Part shown: positions 11,939-22,740 of the stretch, piece after piece
Layout: the number at the start of each line of letters is the position of its first letter
How positions within the stretch are numbered: the first letter of the stretch is position 1
Assembly (NCBI GenBank): GCA_963920705.1
Contig: OY987236.1
Coordinates: 6,682,190 to 6,746,189, forward strand
Direction of reading: 5' to 3'
Source of the DNA: Odiellus spinosus
Taxonomy: Eukaryota; Arthropoda; Arachnida; Opiliones; Phalangiidae
Length of the DNA: 64,000 bases
The notes under the pieces: generated by a model
The model's input: only the letters and a program-made list of their open reading frames with translations
Told to the model about the DNA's origin: nothing
Databases searched by the model: none
Position numbers and translations under genes: made by a program

Positions 11939-12109
11939 CTGGCTTTCATAATGGTCCTCTAACGGCAAAAAGATCAGGATAAAGTAGTAACTAATTAAGC
12001 CTCGCGCGTGCCTGCTACAAACAGAGAATAGGAAACAAAACGAACAAGTGGTTTTGATAGTTTCTACTTTAGCCACTGTTTGCCGTTAGAGGACGCTTAT
12101 GAAGGCCAG
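11939..12109. mobile_element. MITE, 171 bp, about 31-bp TIRs
   Basis: The ends read CTGGC(T/C)TTCATAA then GTCCTCTAACGGCAAA in opposite orientation, with a few mismatches. No protein is encoded. No clean target-site duplication is visible, so the exact ends are uncertain. A partial relative of the same family lies at 57945-58060, within intron 2 of the homeobox gene. Confidence 0.8.
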
Positions 12110-12718
12110 CCTTTGTTACGTTACTTTACCCATAGTACGATATATTGATATCCGAGTTTAGCAGCTCGTGTAGCAGACGAAACTACATCTTATATCGCTT
12201 CGATCTGATGTAATCGAATGGCGAATCTTACGATCTGTTATTAAAAATATATCTAAGATACTTGCACTTCAATGTTTTTTTTTTTTTTTCTGAAGGAGTC
12301 TACCTCTCTGTGATCTTGGAAGTAAAAACTAGTCATTATACCCATGGGTCGTTCAATTCTCCGTGAACCTAATAGCTTCCTGAATGCTGCAAGCCACCCT
12401 ACATGTTTATACTTCTAGAATTCTAGCTACTCGCAACTATGTACCATCCTACGCGTTCTTTCCAACAATAATGGGTGTAATCTTTTGGATTTTAAAACTA
12501 GCTTCTGCTTATAATTACGCGCAACATTTTATAAGTGATACTTCTGAATATAATTTATTAAAGAATCTGTAACTGGAAAATCATTTTTACGTGACTTTTA
12601 TTATAGTTTTTGATTAAAGGGCGGCTGAAACCAATTTCTAATTCAGAGGATTGATATTAAATTCGGTATTTAAAATTTTCCAGGTTTTCCCTGACCATAT
12701 TTGACCATTTTTCCTGAC

Positions 12719-12740
12719 CTTCCTTCCTTCCTTCCTTCCT
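12719..12740. repeat. (CTTC)n microsatellite
   Basis: About five and a half tandem CTTC/TTCC units, just after a TTTTCCCTGACC motif that recurs at about 40960 and in the 41.1-41.4 kb satellite. Confidence 0.95.
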
Positions 12741-13434
12741 AGACAACATTCTTTTACGAGTTATCTTTACGAGTTAACAAAATTTCCCAATTCCCTAAAT
12801 TTCCCTAGTTTTTGGGCCCAATTTCTATGGTATATAAATTTGTATATTGAATGGTTTTTTTAAACGATAATTCCAATTTGGAAATGATGAAAATGTCTGA
12901 ATTGTAAGTTGTGAATAAAAATCAAATCTAGGAGTTTAATTTCCCTTTGAAAAATAAATATGAATAATGTTAGTGTCCCTTTAACTACAACTAATATATT
13001 TTGGAGCCCTAAACGCAGGCGCGTGTATATAAGAGTCGCTACACTAACTCTTCTATTAAATAAAATTTTTCTCTCAGTTAAGGGGGCCTTTTTTTTTTGC
13101 CAAAAAAACACGGTTGTCCCTTCTTTCAAATACCTCGTTAATTCGATGATTACCACGAATTTTTACTACTAGAGGAGAATACGGTAATTACAGTAAAGTT
13201 AACATTAAATTTCAATAACATTTACAACCCTTACAAAAATTTTACTATTCCATTCTAGTCAAATTTCAGTCTATGACAACCATTTTAGATAAGAGAGAAA
13301 AAAATGACCAATGATTAAACGCGGAAGAGTAGAAATAGCCAAGGGTTATTTTCGTGCCAAGAATTTTATTTTTAAAGAGAGCATGAAATGATTGATCAAT
13401 TAAATTATATTAAACCCAGTGCGCCATTTTTCAT
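12741..13434. other. no gene seen
   Basis: AT-rich sequence with short overlapping frames on both strands in the same place (12860-13172), none with coding character. Confidence 0.5.
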
Positions 13435-13619
13435 GTCTCCTATAGGGAGTCAGCAAGAGAGACATTGATACGTCAGAGGTTTCTATCTCTCACCTCTTTG
13501 TCATCCCCCTTAGTGAGGGAATTACAGTATTCGCCCTTACAAGCGCTCCCCCAGTAAGGGGGCTCCGTGACGTCAGGCTTCCTTTCCCCCTTGGCTCTTT
13601 GCTGTCTCCCTATAGTGAC
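13435..13619. mobile_element. short inverted-repeat element, 185 bp
   Basis: The terminal inverted repeats are GTCTCCTATAGGGAGTCAGC on the left and, inverted, GTCACTATAGGGAGACAGC on the right. The interior is unusually GC-rich and holds a TGACGTCA palindrome near 13567. No coding capacity. The target-site duplication is not clear. Confidence 0.65.
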
Positions 13620-13626
13620 GTACAAA

Positions 13627-13890
13627 ATAATGTCGTTTAACCTTTGTTTAACGTGCAATTTTTCGCGCGAAAATAACGTGGTTTAACTTTATTCTAACCT
13701 GCAATTTTTCGCGCCAAAACAATGTCGATTAACCTTTGTCTAACCTGCAATTTTTCGCGCCAAAATAATGTCGTTTAACCTTTGTCTAACCTGGAATTTT
13801 TCGCGCCAAAATAATGTCCTTTAACCTTTGCCTAACCTGGAATTTTTCGCGCCAAATACGGACGTTTAACCTTCACTTTTCGCGCCATAA
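13627..13890. repeat. 46-bp satellite with E2F-type sites
   Basis: Six units. Each holds a TTTCGCGCC-type site, at 13661, 13707, 13753, 13799, 13845 and 13878, so spacing is exactly 46 bp four times and then 33 bp. TTTCGCGCCAAA (and TTTCGCGCGAAA in the first unit) is the palindromic form of the E2F/DP consensus. Outside the site the units share TTTAACCTTTGTCTAACCTG. The site is the best conserved part of the unit. Confidence 0.93.
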
Positions 13891-14320
13891 TATTGTCGTC
13901 CGGTGAGAGCGCTACTAATTTCAAAAAACACTATAGGAATTCTGGCCTAAATTTGGGTGTTACAAACAAATAGCTTTATTTTACACCCTCCCTTTATAAA
14001 AGATCAAGAAAATTTAACCTTCGTCTAATATTTTAAAGGGCTTAAGAGCCATCGAGAACCATCACGACAAGTTAAAAAAATTCCACAATTTTTTGGTAAA
14101 ATGAATTTCCACTCCCCTATTTCTGTATTACGGAGGTCAAAGGTTAATACTTTGTCGACGTGATAGTTTTATTCTCGAAAATATAAACTTGGCTTCATAG
14201 CTTAAATTGGTGACGCTAAGCCTAATTTGGCTCCTGATAAATTGAATCGGTTAGAAATAATATTTTACACGATTTTGAAAAAAGTTCTATGGAATTATCA
14301 TTGATTTAAACTGTATTCGC

Positions 14321-14380
14321 TAGCGCCACCTAGCTGAGATAGATGGAACTGTTGGTAGACAAATTATGGCGCCATCTATG
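14321..14380. promoter_or_regulatory. pair of CTCF-like motifs
   Basis: On the minus strand AGCTAGGTGGCGCTA (14335-14321) and CATAGATGGCGCCAT (14380-14366) both match the insect CTCF core AGRTGGCGC. Same orientation, about 45 bp apart. The match is to a remembered consensus; occupancy is unknown. Confidence 0.4.
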
Positions 14381-15075
14381 AAACCGATTCAGCTATTTCA
14401 AACATTAAGGTGTTAACATTTATTTAATAGTTTTAAGAATTAGTTCAAGTTTAATTAAGTAAAATTAATTTATATTTAAGGTAAATTTATCTTCATTATA
14501 CTGATTATCAGCAATTTTTATAAAACGATATTGAGATTTGAGACCCATCTTGTGCTACTATTTCAATTATTAAGTTGCATTTAATGAAACAAAATTAATA
14601 TTATTTATAATAATTATTTAGGATACTAATTGATATTAAAATTAAAATGATAAATGTTAAATGTTAAAAATTATAAACAGTAATTCAAATTTGTAAGATA
14701 GGTGACGACGCTGCATCATGGTTGGTAAATTTTATCTGGCTGTGTATTCACTATTCATGGAAAAGTTATACTGTATCATAAGTTAACTAAATTTATTTTA
14801 CTTATGACTGTTTATACATTTAACGGAGAATTCACTGGAACAAAATGTACTCCCAAAACGTTCCAACACCGTTAAACATTGATATATCCCGTTATTATAG
14901 TTTCATCGATTTAAGATGACTTGGCCGCTAGACTACTTTCACACCGAAATGGGCACGCTGCCTTTAGGCGAGTAAAAAGGTGTATAAAGTGTTTGCTAGT
15001 TACAGAAGTTTACACACCAATCAGCGCCACTCTAGACAAAGTTCTGATCGGGCTACGTCAAACCTGGCCCTACCC
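14381..15075. other. no gene seen
   Basis: AT-rich until about 14900, then GC-richer as it approaches the fold-back element. An 84-codon plus-strand frame at 14921-15175 runs into the left arm of that element and is treated as incidental. Confidence 0.5.
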
Positions 15076-15330
15076 GTGCGTACAAAAGCTAGTAAAGAGA
15101 CAGGTTAAGCAGAGTCTGGAAAGCCACGTAAATGTTCGGAATCAGGGCTTGATTTCCAGAGCGCTGCCTTTTTAACTTCTGACAACTGAATAGATGGTGC
15201 AAGGAAAAGTGCCGTATTGTATGTGAATATAAAATGGCGGTGCTCTGGAAATTTAGCCCAGATTCATGACAGTCGCGTGGCTTGGAAAAGTCTGCTTAAC
15301 CTGTCAATTTACTAACCTTGGTGCGTACGC
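15076..15330. mobile_element. fold-back element, arms about 100 bp
   Basis: The left arm (15076-15174) and right arm (15231-15330) are imperfect reverse complements. Both hold GACAGGTTAAGCAGA, AAGCCACG and TTTCCAGAGC in matching order. The 56-bp loop is unrelated. The real element may reach further out on both sides. No coding capacity; MITE-like. Confidence 0.75.
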
Positions 15331-15573
15331 TTATGGCAATAAACAATAGGAGCCATTTAGAGCACGTGACCATAGATAACCCGACCAGGATGGTGGGATG
15401 CGTTTCTCTCAGTTAGAGATGTCCGACCATGGAGTAATCAACGCGTAAACAAACAGGATTCGAAAACTATATATTCGTTTTCTTGTTCTGGTGGTTGTGA
15501 TGTTGTGAAACTAAACATTTCCCTCTTTATTTTTTGTACATACACGTAATAGTCCCACCAAAGAGCGTACTTT

Positions 15574-15702
15574 TTAAAGGATGATTTCTTCAGTCATGTT
15601 TGGATCAAAAGTAGGATCATCAGGATCACGCGATTCAAATTCCATACTTGTCGCGATAAGACAAATTGCATTGTGTTCCAAAATCACGCGTTGATATTTG
15701 AT
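15574..15702 (-). CDS. THAP-domain gene, probable last exon
   Basis: Acceptor TTATTAG|ATC after a 71-bp intron, then 42 codons and TAA. The sequence includes ILEHNAICLIATSMEFESRD and an acidic end, DPDDPTFDPNMTEEIIL. A polyadenylation signal AATAAA follows at 15531-15526, 43 nt after the stop, which supports this as the 3' end. The coding quality of this exon in one frame only argues that the gene is, or recently was, active. Confidence 0.65.
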   Translation of the reverse strand: MKYQRVILEHNAICLIATSMEFESRDPDDPTFDPNMTEEIIL

Positions 15703-15773
15703 CTAATAACAAAGAAATTACCCGTAAGATAATTAAAACTGAAAAATTGGATATAAATTAATTAAAAATACAC

Positions 15774-15890
15774 ACCAGTTTCGGTACTTTTTGTTTTCCT
15801 TTTAAGAGACTTGGTTTGAATGCGTTTATTACAGACTTTTACGTATTCGAAAGAAAGCTGTCCCGTTAAACCAAATAATGGTAGTGAATC
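15774..15890 (-). CDS. THAP-domain gene, probable exon 3
   Basis: Acceptor ATATTACAG|GAT follows a 65-bp intron. 39 codons read DSLPLFGLTGQLSFEYVKVC and then a basic Lys/Arg-rich tail, which looks like real protein and a possible nuclear localisation signal. The donor that keeps the next exon in frame is GGT|GTGTAT at 15774; the better-looking ACTG|GTGTGT two bases earlier would shift the frame. No known domain. Confidence 0.6.
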
Positions 15891-15955
15891 CTGTAATATA
15901 ATTGTTTTAAAAATAATCTATTTATTGAAGTAATGTGCGTAGAAAATAGACCTAC

Positions 15956-16183
15956 CCCTGAGCATCCCGAGTCACAGCTTCTCTTGTATGAATGGTCTTT
16001 TTTTTTTCTTTTTTTCTTTTTCTGATTTGGAAAGGAGCTACAACTGGCAGAAGATGGTCATAAAGGCGTTGGACTTTCAATTCGAGTTGAGGATGATAAA
16101 TATACATCAGAAATAGCAGCAAAGTCCATTGAAATTGATAAATTCCCAATTTGTGGTTCATTCGCGTAAGAACATGATGGACC
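15956..16183 (-). CDS. THAP-domain gene, probable exon 2 (in-frame TGA)
   Basis: Acceptor ATATACAG|GGT and donor CAGGG|GTAGGT bound a 228-nt exon in phase 0, preceded by a 62-bp intron. It reads GPSCSYANEPQIGNLSISMD and onward for 41 codons, then meets a TGA at 16060-16058. Beyond that the same frame continues through a Lys-rich stretch and ends in phase with exon 3. Either the copy is damaged, a different donor is used before the TGA, or the base is an error or polymorphism. The purine-rich run (15990-16030) is prone to length errors, but it lies after the TGA. Confidence 0.55.
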
Positions 16184-16245
16184 CTGTATATTAGATAGAA
16201 TTTATTAATTATTAAAGAATAAAACTATAGACTATCAATACTAAC

Positions 16246-16548
16246 CAAGTAATCTTTGGTATTTTCTGTTGGGGGTTTAAAATCCCTTCTGAATATTTGT
16301 TCTAATGTCGGTAATGCGTCATTTCGCAACATTGGTCTATCGAAATAGTTGGGTGGAGATCTGCGGTATTCGGAATCTTTAAAATGCTGCGAACATACGC
16401 CATCACCACCAGCTACGTAAGTATTTCCTGGTTTTCCAATTGCAAGAAGCCACTCTTTACATCGTTTCTTGTCTTTTGGGAATCTATGAACAATTCCATA
16501 AATCCTTTTATTATGATTATCTCCAAATCCACATACAATGCACTTCAT
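16246..16548 (-). CDS. THAP-domain gene, exon 1
   Basis: This exon encodes an N-terminal THAP zinc finger, a DNA-binding fold. C3 and C6, C52 and H55 form the C2CH set. HRFP (21-24), W33, CSQHF (52-56) and an AVPTIF-type box (DALPTL, about 77-82) are in the expected places. The ATG starts directly before the first zinc ligand, as is usual. The frame stays open past this point, but a TTG|GTTAGT donor at 16246 fits the family, in which unrelated low-complexity sequence follows the finger. THAP domains occur in cellular regulators and in P-type transposases. No transposase core is seen here, so a host gene is more likely. The target DNA is unknown. Confidence 0.85.
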
Positions 16549-17738
16549 TTCAAAGGCTTAACAAATAACACCGACTAAACCAATTTGCAGAAAAATCAAT
16601 AATAGTAATTGTCATCTAAAGACAAGGAGTTAAATTGGCATTTAATATTCTTAATTAAATTATACTTTGTAAAATTTCGACCTAATATAATTTAAGACCA
16701 ACTAACTGTACACGACTACACGGTACACCTAATAACTTTGTCGAATGTCGATCGAAGAGTCCGACCGTGCTCTAAGCGTCTCCTATTGGTCAGATGATTA
16801 GCAGGGAAATTCAAAGTTTCAAACACAGGGGACTCATGTTTTTTCATAGCAGGCGACTAAGTCCGATCTTTAAAACCTTTTTTATCATATTTAGGAAACG
16901 CGTAAAAATAAAAGTTGATATTTTTCTTAGGTTTTCGATAACGTAGATTCAGAAACACGTAAAATCCAAAAAGTGATACTTCAGTTTTCATTTATAATCT
17001 AAATTTAACCCCTTGGAATTTTTGACGGCGATCGACAGGGTGGCGCGGCGATAGTTATCAATCACAAATATAACTATTTAAATTTAATGATAAAATGATC
17101 TCAAGGAATAAATTTTTTATTGTTAGCCAATAAGATCTGTATTTCTAAAAGGTTTAAGAAATATATTTCATACTTCTCGAACATTTTTATTATATCAAAT
17201 TGAACAGCGATTCATTTTCCCTTTAAAACTAATTACATATCATTCTAATTTAATATTAAAACCAGAATTTAATTTCAATAGATTCCAAGTACCCCATTAT
17301 TAACGTATTAGTTGACAGGGAAAAACATTCTCACCACATAACCGGAAATAATTAAATTTTTAGTAATAAAAATTATCCTCATGTAATCTTCAGGTTCAAA
17401 TATTAACTTGGTGATTCACAAAATAATCCTATTAAATTATGTTCCTCCCACTCTAAGGACTCCAGAATAAAAAAGCCCATAAATAATTTGTTTAAAAAAA
17501 GATTATCAATTTTCAGGTTAAAAATTATAAATGTTAGTGCCTTAATATCTAACCGGATACGAAAAATTATATTTTTAGTAAAGGGAAGATGAAACGATTT
17601 ATCGAAATACAATTTAGTTCTCAAATTAATCAGAAATAATGGCCCTTAAATATGAGTTAAACGTTCATGTAATCCATAAAAATCAAGAGTTAGGCTTAAC
17701 GGAGTTTAAAGTATAAATAATCATACAATAAGAATTAC
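16549..17738. other. upstream flank of the THAP gene; no other gene seen
   Basis: The nearest 250 bp should hold the THAP gene promoter. TCCTATTGGTCAGATG (about 16780) contains a CCAAT box in reverse. At 17032-17056 lies a 25-bp block that recurs exactly at 45657-45681. The rest is AT-rich without recognisable content. Confidence 0.45.
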
Positions 17739-18055
17739 CAGAAATAGATGAACCGAAATTATCAACGAGCTATTCCTCTAACGCCACAGGCAAGTTCTCC
17801 GTTTCCCCTCTCTTAGACGACAGTTGTAGCCCCCTCCCCCGCGGAATTTCGCCTAGCCGAGAAACGTTGAATGCGCCACCTGGCTTGGTTTGCAGCCGTC
17901 GCTACGTGGGGCGATCAATTTCCCAAGATCCTCCTCGGTATTTCATTGAGGCCGAGGAAGCCCATTCCCCCAGTGCTTACCCTCCCCATTCACTCCAAAT
18001 AAAATGCATTTCCCAATCTAAGCTCTCGTTGATAATTTCGGTTCATCTATTTCTG
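17739..18055 (+). mobile_element. MITE family 1, copy 1 (317 bp)
   Basis: Termini CAGAAATAGATGAACCGAAA and its inverted partner, with TIRs of about 30 bp, flanked by the perfect 7-bp target-site duplication GAATTAC (17732-17738 and 18056-18062). The interior is GC-rich and open for about 90 codons across its length, but no transposase or known domain is seen. It is essentially identical, and identical in length, to the inverted copy at 21340-21656. Confidence 0.95.
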
Positions 18056-18062
18056 GAATTAC

Positions 18063-20335
18063 CTGGACTCTTTGGCGCACTCTCTTTAATAAAAAAGGCG
18101 CTAAAGAGGCCCAAGATTAGCAGCACTTGTTGCGCCACTCGCGTACAACCCAAAGCCGAATAAAGCAATCTTAGGGGGAATAAGTAAAACCAGGTAGGTG
18201 AGATTTTATAAAACCACCCCCTTTAGCCTTTCCGGGTGTACACGGATTTTAGGGCATCTCTATTTAATATTCTACGGGCCTTTAAGTGGGAAACAACCAT
18301 AAATATCTAAGCGGTCCAACCTTTAACTTCTCCCCTCAGCCGCTAGGTGGCAATTACAAGCAATTTAATAAAGGCGCGGAATTTATTACGGTCGCCACAT
18401 GCGCGCGAGAGAAAAAAAACCCAAACTGGCGCTAAATGGCGCAAAGGCGTAAAAATAGGAACATGTGCCAGGCCATCAAAAACAAGTAGAGTCTAGATTA
18501 GACCCAAAATTGAATCGCTTTGCGCCAAAATGACTGAAACTTAAGGGGATTAACTGGATAAATTTTGTGAAGAAATTAGGATATCAATGATTAAAGATAA
18601 TATTGATAGAGTTATAAATCGGTAATTTACTCTACAAATTACCTTGTAATAGTAATTAACTGTTTGTTCCTGTAAAAAAATCACCGTAATTTAGTCATTT
18701 TTAATTTAAAACCTTTTGGAATAAAAGTGAATAAATTGCTAAAAGGTTTTATATCATAATTAAGTTTAATTTTCAATATTTATTCTTATTTGGCGTTGTT
18801 AGTGACATGTTAATGTAATTTTTCCTGTTTGAGTCACTTTGCCCTATCAATGCAAAGTTGAAAGGTCAAATGGTCATTCATATCATGTAAAACATCGTAT
18901 GTTTTACGAGTGTAGGGATTGTTTGGTCGGAAACAAGAATTTTGAAGCGTTGAAAAGAGTAATTCCGCATTTAATATAACAGAAATTCATATTCAAATAC
19001 TTTAAAATTACCGTGAGACCGTAAATTACCGCATAATTTACGAATTTGCAAAATTATGGTAATCTTAGAACTCTAAATGTGGACATGGATTACCCAAATT
19101 TCGAAAAGCTTGAGTGAATTGGTACACAATACATGGTAAACTTTCCATGGAGTGCTCCAGATCTAAGTTAATTTTTTAAATTGTTATTTAAGCTCGTTAC
19201 TGACGATAATATCTTGTTAATTAGGCCTCTATTTCTCTTTGTCGAACTTAATTAAGCGCGAAATGGTTTATCTGATTACAAAGAGTGGGCGAATTTTCCA
19301 TCGATAAATGAATTCATGAATAATGAATTAAAAGGTAAAAAGTTGGAAGGTATCTTAATAGACAGACAGGGAGAAAACTATCATAACTATCAAAATTATA
19401 ATCATTTTCCAAAAACTAAAACGTTATGAAGGAGCTAAAACCATTCATCTTGGAAGTTGACGGCGAGATCAGAGCACCGATGTAATAACCACAATTAAGT
19501 CAATTTGGGTCGATTTCTTACCTTATAAAAACCGAGAGAGAGAAAAAAATTACCAAGGCTAGGTTCAATTTAAAAAAAAAATGAATGAAAAATTAAAGTT
19601 TTACCCCAAAAACTCGTGTTCTTTGCACGAAATCATCCCGAATTTTCGTGACTTTGGTATTAAATGTCTATAGAGCTCAAAGTTTACCTAAATTTATTAC
19701 ATGATTGAAAATGTATCCTAATAAAACTTCTATATATGAGAAAATAAAATATTTAAAATAAAAAAATATTTAGAGGTCATTCTCGTTTAGTTTTAAACTC
19801 GGAGTAACAGACGGCGTGATTTTTATTAACATCCCATTTTAAATTATAGGGATCTCGTATTTTCTTAAGTAACTCGTTAAGAATTTTAATTTTCTTTTTC
19901 TTTTTACCTTTTTTTTTGGTTTTGGATTGAATTTTTCTTTTATTTTTCATAGTTTTAGCACGTTTATCGGGGTTTTAAAATCGATATTGAGCTTAGTTTA
20001 AATAAAAACGTCAAATAAATATTAAACTAAGGTTATAATCCTAGAGGTATTTTTTAATTTTTTTTAAATCGAGGAAGGTTAAGATTTGTTAAATAAAACA
20101 TCAAAATAAATTACTATTAAATTTGTAATCCTATAGTATGGGGATTAATTTTGAAAGAACTAAAAAAATTATCCAAAACCTGAAAAGGTTGCCAATTTGA
20201 CTTCTCTATATTTATTAGCAAAACTAATTGATAAAGAGCTCTTAATTGTATATTTTTTTCTTTAATTGAATAAATTATCATAATTAATTAAATACTATTA
20301 ATTTACAACGTCCGTACGTGCGTAACCTTTCCCAG
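18063..20335. other. no gene recognised
   Basis: 18180-18560 is GC-richer than its surroundings and contains CCGCTAGGTGGC (18340-18351, CTCF-like) and several GGCGC words, so it could be regulatory. From 18560 on the sequence is AT-rich with homopolymer and (CTTTTT)-type runs near 19880-19960. Confidence 0.4.
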
Positions 20336-20344
20336 AATGTCCAA

Positions 20345-20437
20345 GAAGATTCCAGAAAAGTTTGGAGAGGTCTAGAAAATTCTGTAGAGGTCTAGAAAAT
20401 TCTGGAAAGCGCTTGAAAGGTCCGGAAAATTCCGGAA
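20345..20437. promoter_or_regulatory. cluster of heat-shock-element-like trimers
   Basis: Three perfect GAAnnTTCnnGAA trimers occur at 20345-20357, 20395-20407 and 20425-20437, with a partial one at 20375. They sit in a degenerate tandem repeat built on GGTCTAGAAAATTCTGGAAA, so the copies are not independent. The trimer is the binding unit of heat shock factor. No gene start was found close by. Confidence 0.6.
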
Positions 20438-21332
20438 AAGTCTACAAAAATCTATAAAATTAATCTTTTCATGGGTTTTTGCTATTAATTAATAATTAAA
20501 GACGCCGAAACGAACACTAAATAATGTAAAGTTTGAAAAATTATCAACTATTTTTCATTTTGAAATGTGCGCTTTCCAACAAATCAAAATATTATAAATT
20601 TTATAATCGAAGTAAATATAGAGTGTGCGCGGTCATAAAAATTAAGTCCGTCAACCCCGTTTTGTGGCACGCAAAAATTCAGTAGCCCCAAAAAGTTTTC
20701 CAAAATAATAGCCGTGTTGGAAATTTTGTGGGAGGTAATTTTTTTTATTGTAGTGACTGTCCATGATGACAAAGTCGAAAAGTTCTTAAAGTCATTAAGT
20801 TCTTAGCCGTCAATTTAAGGTAAAAAGGGAAGAATAGTAGCTTAATTCTTAGTTATATTTTCATCTAATGCCGAATTCGTGAATATGTCGGGAATGAAGG
20901 GGGTTACACTTTTTTTGTACGAATTAAGTTATCTTTCTCTGTAGAGGCGAACGCCGCGGTCAACTCTATCATTTGGCTTCCTTAATAACGCTGTTTAAGA
21001 CCAGAGTCGTGTGCTTGCATTGTGCCTGATGATAATTCCTCTCCTGACATAAGTTCCACGTTAATACCTCGCAGTTGGGACAATAGGGCTACACGATTGT
21101 GTCCCGTATGAAGAAGCTTCACTAGTCTTTACCCCTTACGCTTGGCTTTCACGTTAAACACCTAAGATTTGCGTTTCTTGAAACATTTTCACAGCGGCGA
21201 ATAGTGAACAAAGATATTTTACATATATACCTTATAAACCCCATTTAATTTAACATATAACTTAATGTGCAATTATTTTGAAGAATATTTGTAATTGAAA
21301 TTGTTTTGTTTGATAGTTTAAAATCACTGAAA
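20438..21332. other. no gene recognised
   Basis: 20940-21200 is GC-richer and of mixed composition but has no open frame or splice set I would call. Possible exonised or regulatory sequence, unproven. Confidence 0.4.
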
Positions 21333-21339
21333 ACATTAC

Positions 21340-21656
21340 CAGAAATAGATGAACCGAAATTATCAACGAGAGCTTAGATTGGGAAATGCATTTTATTTGG
21401 AGTGAATGGGGAGGGTAAGCACTGGGGGAATGGGCTTCCTCGGCCTCAATGAAATACCGAGGAGGATCTTGGGAAATTGATCGCCCCACGTAGCGACGGC
21501 TGCAAACCAAGCCAGGTGGCGCATTCAACGTTTCTCGGCTAGGCGAAATTCCGCGGGGGAGGGGGCTACAACTGTCGTCTAAGAGAGGGGAAACGGAGAA
21601 CTTGCCTGTGGCGTTAGAGGAATAGCTCGTTGATAATTTCGGTTCATCTATTTCTG
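21340..21656 (-). mobile_element. MITE family 1, copy 2 (317 bp, inverted)
   Basis: Same element as 17739-18055 in the opposite orientation, flanked by the perfect 7-bp duplication ACATTAC (21333-21339 and 21657-21663). Identity is near complete over the parts compared by eye, so both insertions are recent. The minus-strand open frame across it is the same frame seen in copy 1 and is a property of the element. Confidence 0.95.
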
Positions 21657-21663
21657 ACATTAC

Positions 21664-22533
21664 TGATAGATAAATATAAAACCAATTCTCTAATTTCAAT
21701 ACAATTCGGCTTAAAGTAGAGAATTCAAAAATTAATTTTCCTTCACACCATAGAAAGTGACACTATTGGTCAGTTTAAAATAAAAATTCAAAGAGGACTG
21801 TAAGTGGAAAATTATTTATTTTAATGCATATTTAAAATCATCGCGTCGAGTTATAATTAAAATTTCCTACTTGGTCGTGAAAAAAAAAAGATTCAAACTC
21901 TTAAAATATCTATGAACTCAACGATGATCAAAATTTTAAAATCCGCTTTCGCGGCGGTCTGATTTTTGGACATTAATATCTTGGTATTTTTTTTTTACGC
22001 TCGTGTCGTTTTTTGCAAAGGGGTCAAAATATCACTCGAAAGACAACATTAGACAAATGCTTAAATTCTTTCCCGCGAAAAAGGGTGGGGACTTAAAAAA
22101 AATAAAAGAGACAAAGCGAATAATAATTTAGCCTCAAAAGAAATCGTGAGAGAAAAGAAATTAGAAAAATGCGCTCGATCTGAGAATCGGAAAATGATAA
22201 AATTTTTTCTTGATAGTCTTAACTTCCCCCTTCATTTTTTTTTAAACCGTAGAAATAATACTAATCAAATATTTTATAGCCTTTAATCTTTGAATTGTAT
22301 TATGTCTTTTGAGTTTCCCGCCGTTTTTTCGACAAGGAATCACGAATGACCCCTCCCTCTTTTACTAAATTTAAAGGAAATGTAACCGACAGCGTTTTTT
22401 TTTTAACGTTTTGACATTAATCGAAAAATACCGAAAAAAGTTCTAAATGAGAAATTAATATTAATATCTAGATTTTCAACGACTAACTTTTCTACAGTGG
22501 TTTTAATATCTTATCTTGTTAACTAATACCTTA
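21664..22533. other. no gene seen
   Basis: AT-rich with several homopolymer runs of 8-10 bases; nothing coding recognised. Confidence 0.5.
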
Positions 22534-22740
22534 GTTCAGACTATAGGAATTTTGCTCAAAAACTTGGGTTACAACTTTTGTTGTCCAACTAATCGCGAAA
22601 TGGTCACGCCAAAGTTGTACAACTTTTGCTGATTCAACATTTAGATTTCTATCGCATCATCGACCGATTTGTACAACTAAAATTGGACAGCAAAAGTTGG
22701 GCTAGGGTTTTTAGCAAAATTCCTATTGTCTGAATGGGCC
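22534..22740. mobile_element. MITE, about 207 bp, 50-bp TIRs
   Basis: The left end carries TTCAGACTATAGGAATTTTG and the right end, inverted, TTCAGACAATAGGAATTTTG. Similarity continues inward to TGTCCA. TTA flanks both sides, which would suit PIF/Harbinger (3-bp TWA duplications), but the outermost bases do not match between ends, so the assignment is tentative. A fragment resembling the left end occurs at about 13930. Confidence 0.75.

Noticed and set aside
13608-13619. CCCTATAGTGA, like part of the T7 promoter (possible vector contamination)
   Set aside because: It is one terminal repeat of a short element and has a diverged inverted partner at 13435; no other vector sequence is present.
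17867-18163. 98-codon frame taken as a gene
   Set aside because: It lies mostly within a MITE, and the same frame reappears in the inverted copy at 21340-21656; a property of the element.
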